Assembly: GCA_029783825.1 (NCBI GenBank)
Contig: JAREIK010002625.1
Location: 76,702-140,701, forward strand
From: Sapria himalayana
Lineage: Eukaryota; Streptophyta; Magnoliopsida; Malpighiales; Rafflesiaceae
DNA: 64,000 bases
Direction of reading: 5' to 3'
Both the position numbers and the translations under genes were made by a program. The notes beneath the pieces are model-generated. The model did no database searches. It saw nothing but the letters and a program-made list of their open reading frames with translations, and was not told the origin of the DNA. Shown in pieces: positions 61,795 to 64,000 of the stretch (positions are counted from its first letter, which is position 1; each line of letters begins with the position of its first letter).

Positions 61795-62727
61795 AATAAA
61801 TATATAAATAGAAAAACAAATAGATAGACAGACATATAGATAGAAAAATAGATATACAGATAGAAAGAAAGAAAGATAGATAGATATATAATTTATATAG
61901 AATGATAGAAAGATATCTAAATAAATAGACTAATAGATAGATAGATTTATAGATAGATAGTCAGATAGATAGTTAGTTAGTTAGTTAGACAGATTAATTT
62001 TCCAAGATAGATAGATAGATAGGTGATAAATAGATAGATAGAATAATATACAATTAGTTAGACATATAGATAAATAGATAGATAGAAAGATTGATTGATT
62101 AATAGATAGATAGAGATATATGAATAGATAGAAAGATTGATTGATTGATTCATAGATAAATAGATAGATTTATTTTATATTGATACATGAATTAATACAC
62201 AGATTAGACATATAGATAGACTAATAGATAGATAGATAAACAAATATATTGACTGATATATATATATATATATATAGATTGATAGATAGATTGATAGATT
62301 GACAGATAGATAGATAAATATATAGACAGTTAGATAGCCAAATTGATAGATAGATAGATGGATATATAGATAAATAGATATACAAATATATAAAGACATA
62401 AACAAATAGATAGACAGATAGATAGATAAATAGATTAATAGAAAGATATATAGATAGATAGATACGTAGATAGATAGATAGATAGATAGAAAGATATACA
62501 GATAAAAAGATATATAGATAGAAAGATAGATAGATAGATATATAGATAGATAGACATATAGATAGATAGATACATAGATAGTTAAATTGAGAGGGAGAGA
62601 GAGAGATAGAAAGTTAGATAGACTGAAAGATAGACAGATAGATAGACATATTGATAGATGGAAAGATACACAGAAAGATTGACAGATAGATATATAGATA
62701 GACGGATAGATAGACTGATTGATAGAT
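61130..62727 (-). repeat. GATA array 5, right block (1.6 kb)
   Basis: Degenerate GATA/GACA/GAAA array with (TA)n runs at about 61421-61467, 61512-61531, 61763-61789 and 62258-62275. It lies exactly between two hAT termini that face each other in inverted orientation (61129 and 62728). Minus-strand open frames are repeat artefacts. Confidence 0.95.
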
Positions 62728-64000
62728 TAGAGGTTTCAAATGGGCAGTGCCTAGCTGTCCCGGCACGATTTTGGTCGACCTGATCGTGCTTCCATGTCGG
62801 GCAAGACACGAGATGGTTACACTTTTGTGGCCTGTCTAGCCCGACATGGTTTCTTAAAGTTAGGCCTGGCACGACCCACCACCATGACCACTTTTTTATC
62901 GTGCCGGGTCAAGCCCATACGGGCCGGTTTAAAAAAAAAATTTTGTTTATAATATTTATGTAATTATAAAATATAAAATTAGATTAGATAATATTTAAAA
63001 AATAACAATATTTAAATTATAAATTTAATATTTTTGAATAGCTATAAAGTTTAATTTTTTTATATTATTTGTTTTAATTATGTTTTAACTAGATTAATAG
63101 ATTTAAATTATAATTTATTAGAATTAAATTTTAGAATTTTAATGAAATTCTTAAACACAAAAATAAAATAAACATAAAATTTCTTTTACAAAAATTACAA
63201 AGCCACAAAGCCAAACCAAATGCCCAAACCAAAGCAAATACAATGAAAATTAAAATAAGTACAAAAAATTGAAATCAAAAATCAGCATCAAACAAAACTC
63301 AAGGCTCATAAGTATATGCATAAATATAACAAAAGTGTTGTTGTCAGTGTATCGCAATCCCATCAACTGTCAGGCATCAAGTGGCAACCTCATTAATCAT
63401 CCATCAGTGTATCATTATCATCCTCAACCTCAACATCAAAATCACTATCATATGGGTCATCATTAGCAATAACTCCTTTGCTTTCACTATAGTCCTTGTC
63501 CCAGCACGATACTAGATACTAAATCTCAAATCATTCCAATCCTTCATGCATACTAAACCTCAATAATATCTGGATGTAATCTCGATCTTCTATCCGAAAT
63601 CATATTCACTAAAACAAAAAAAGAAAAGTCTGATGCTATGCTCGACACTAGAGGAGTTAGCATATCCCGTGCCCTCTTAGATAGCACAAGAAAGGTGGAC
63701 TCATATGATTTCTACCACTGTAATATATCAAGATTCTTAATATCAAAATGTGATAGGATTGAGCAATAATCTGTATCTAAGAACCGAGAAAGCTTGCTCC
63801 TATTCGACGGTCCGCCCCATCATTTCCCCTTTGCTAATTGAATGGAAAAATCATCATTTCCGAATATAGTATCTATTTCCGTACTCACAGTCTCACTACT
63901 ACTACTACTACCATACCTAGTATCATAGTATGTGAAAAGGTTAGTCAACTTCTTGTAAATGAACCCTTCCGGTGGGTCTTCCAGGTTCATGCACGAGGAA
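62728..64000 (-). mobile_element. hAT element, 3' part, running off the window
   Basis: The terminus TAGAGGTTTCAAATGGGC at 62728 is followed by a GC-rich subterminal region to about 62930 (GGCACGA, GTCGGGC, CGGGCCGG motifs) that is related to, but clearly diverged from, 60895-61129. AT-rich sequence then runs to about 63390, followed by the minus-strand transposase tail. The element continues beyond the window. It is the same family as 60463-61129 and 10680-11475. Confidence 0.75.
63393..64000 (-). pseudogene. hAT transposase C-terminal part, broken
   Basis: On the minus strand from 64000 a frame reads MNLEDPPEGFIYKKLTNLFT, an S-rich linker and IDTIFGNDDFSIQLAKGK. Then come LSRFLDTDYC, FDIKNLDILQW, STFLVLSKRARDMLTPLVSS, IASDFSFF and RRSRLHPDIIEV. 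This is the hAT dimerisation region (F-DILxWWKxNxxxYPxLSxxARDxLxxPxSSxASE-AFS...RxxLxPxxVEA). Defects: a TGA after AKGK, TAG where the second W of the WW pair should be, TAG after IIEV, SDFSFF in place of the usual SExxFS, and a frameshift before the acidic tail ending at the TAA at 63393-63395. It is non-functional. Confidence 0.8.

Noticed and set aside
59912..62405. Minus-strand SIYL-type open frames at the right end
   Set aside because: Same effect as above, on the GATA arrays read from the other strand. Some also cross a hAT terminus into unrelated sequence.

Overview
The window looks like repeat-dominated nuclear DNA of a flowering plant. It is very AT-rich. It contains CACTA-type DNA transposons (termini CACTACAAGAAAA), hAT elements of a TAGAGGTG-terminus family, a Ty1/copia remnant, and broken fragments of plant nuclear genes (GH3, RAD6-type E2, MED8, mitochondrial ATP synthase gamma, a CIP7-like protein). 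The species cannot be told from the sequence. I see no intact protein-coding gene, no tRNA or rRNA gene and no CRISPR array. The many long open frames come from the simple repeats.

Layout. About 24.7 kb (39%) is degenerate tetranucleotide array: TATC on the + strand at 2389-7466, 22702-26050, 31684-32532 and 40546-53818, and GATA on the + strand at 59738-60297 and 61130-62727. Between the arrays lie CACTA-like elements. Element 0 (about 1581-2388, reverse, partial) ends at array 1. Element A (7467-22701) has both termini and lies between arrays 1 and 2. Element B (26051-about 31683) has a left terminus only and lies between arrays 2 and 3. Element C (32533-40545, about 8.0 kb) has both termini and lies between arrays 3 and 4. 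Element D (about 53819-59737, reverse) has a left terminus only and lies between arrays 4 and 5. Seven of the ten outer array ends coincide with a CACTA terminal inverted repeat. Each terminus is followed by 0.4-1 kb of short motifs such as TTTAGCGACGGA in both orientations, the usual place for CACTA transposase-binding sites.

Cargo. Elements A and B carry exon-like pieces of unrelated host genes on the + strand, often next to plausible splice sites, as expected of gene-capturing CACTA elements. A has ATP synthase gamma, MED8, a CIP7-like piece and two or three unrecognised exon-like blocks. B has a GH3 acyl-acid-amido synthetase pseudogene running straight into a RAD6/UBC2-type E2 piece. A also holds a 0.7 kb deletion-derivative CACTA element, a copia RT/RNase H remnant and a decayed hAT. 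D holds a decayed coiled-coil reading frame that could be a CACTA TNP1-like remnant. No TNP2-type transposase was recognised, so these elements appear non-autonomous.

The right end (60.3-64 kb) holds two related hAT 3' ends in inverted orientation around a 1.6 kb GATA block. One runs off the window and carries a broken transposase C-terminal (dimerisation) domain. The most interesting feature is the repeated exact abutment of transposon termini on the TATC arrays, with longer motifs shared inside and between arrays.
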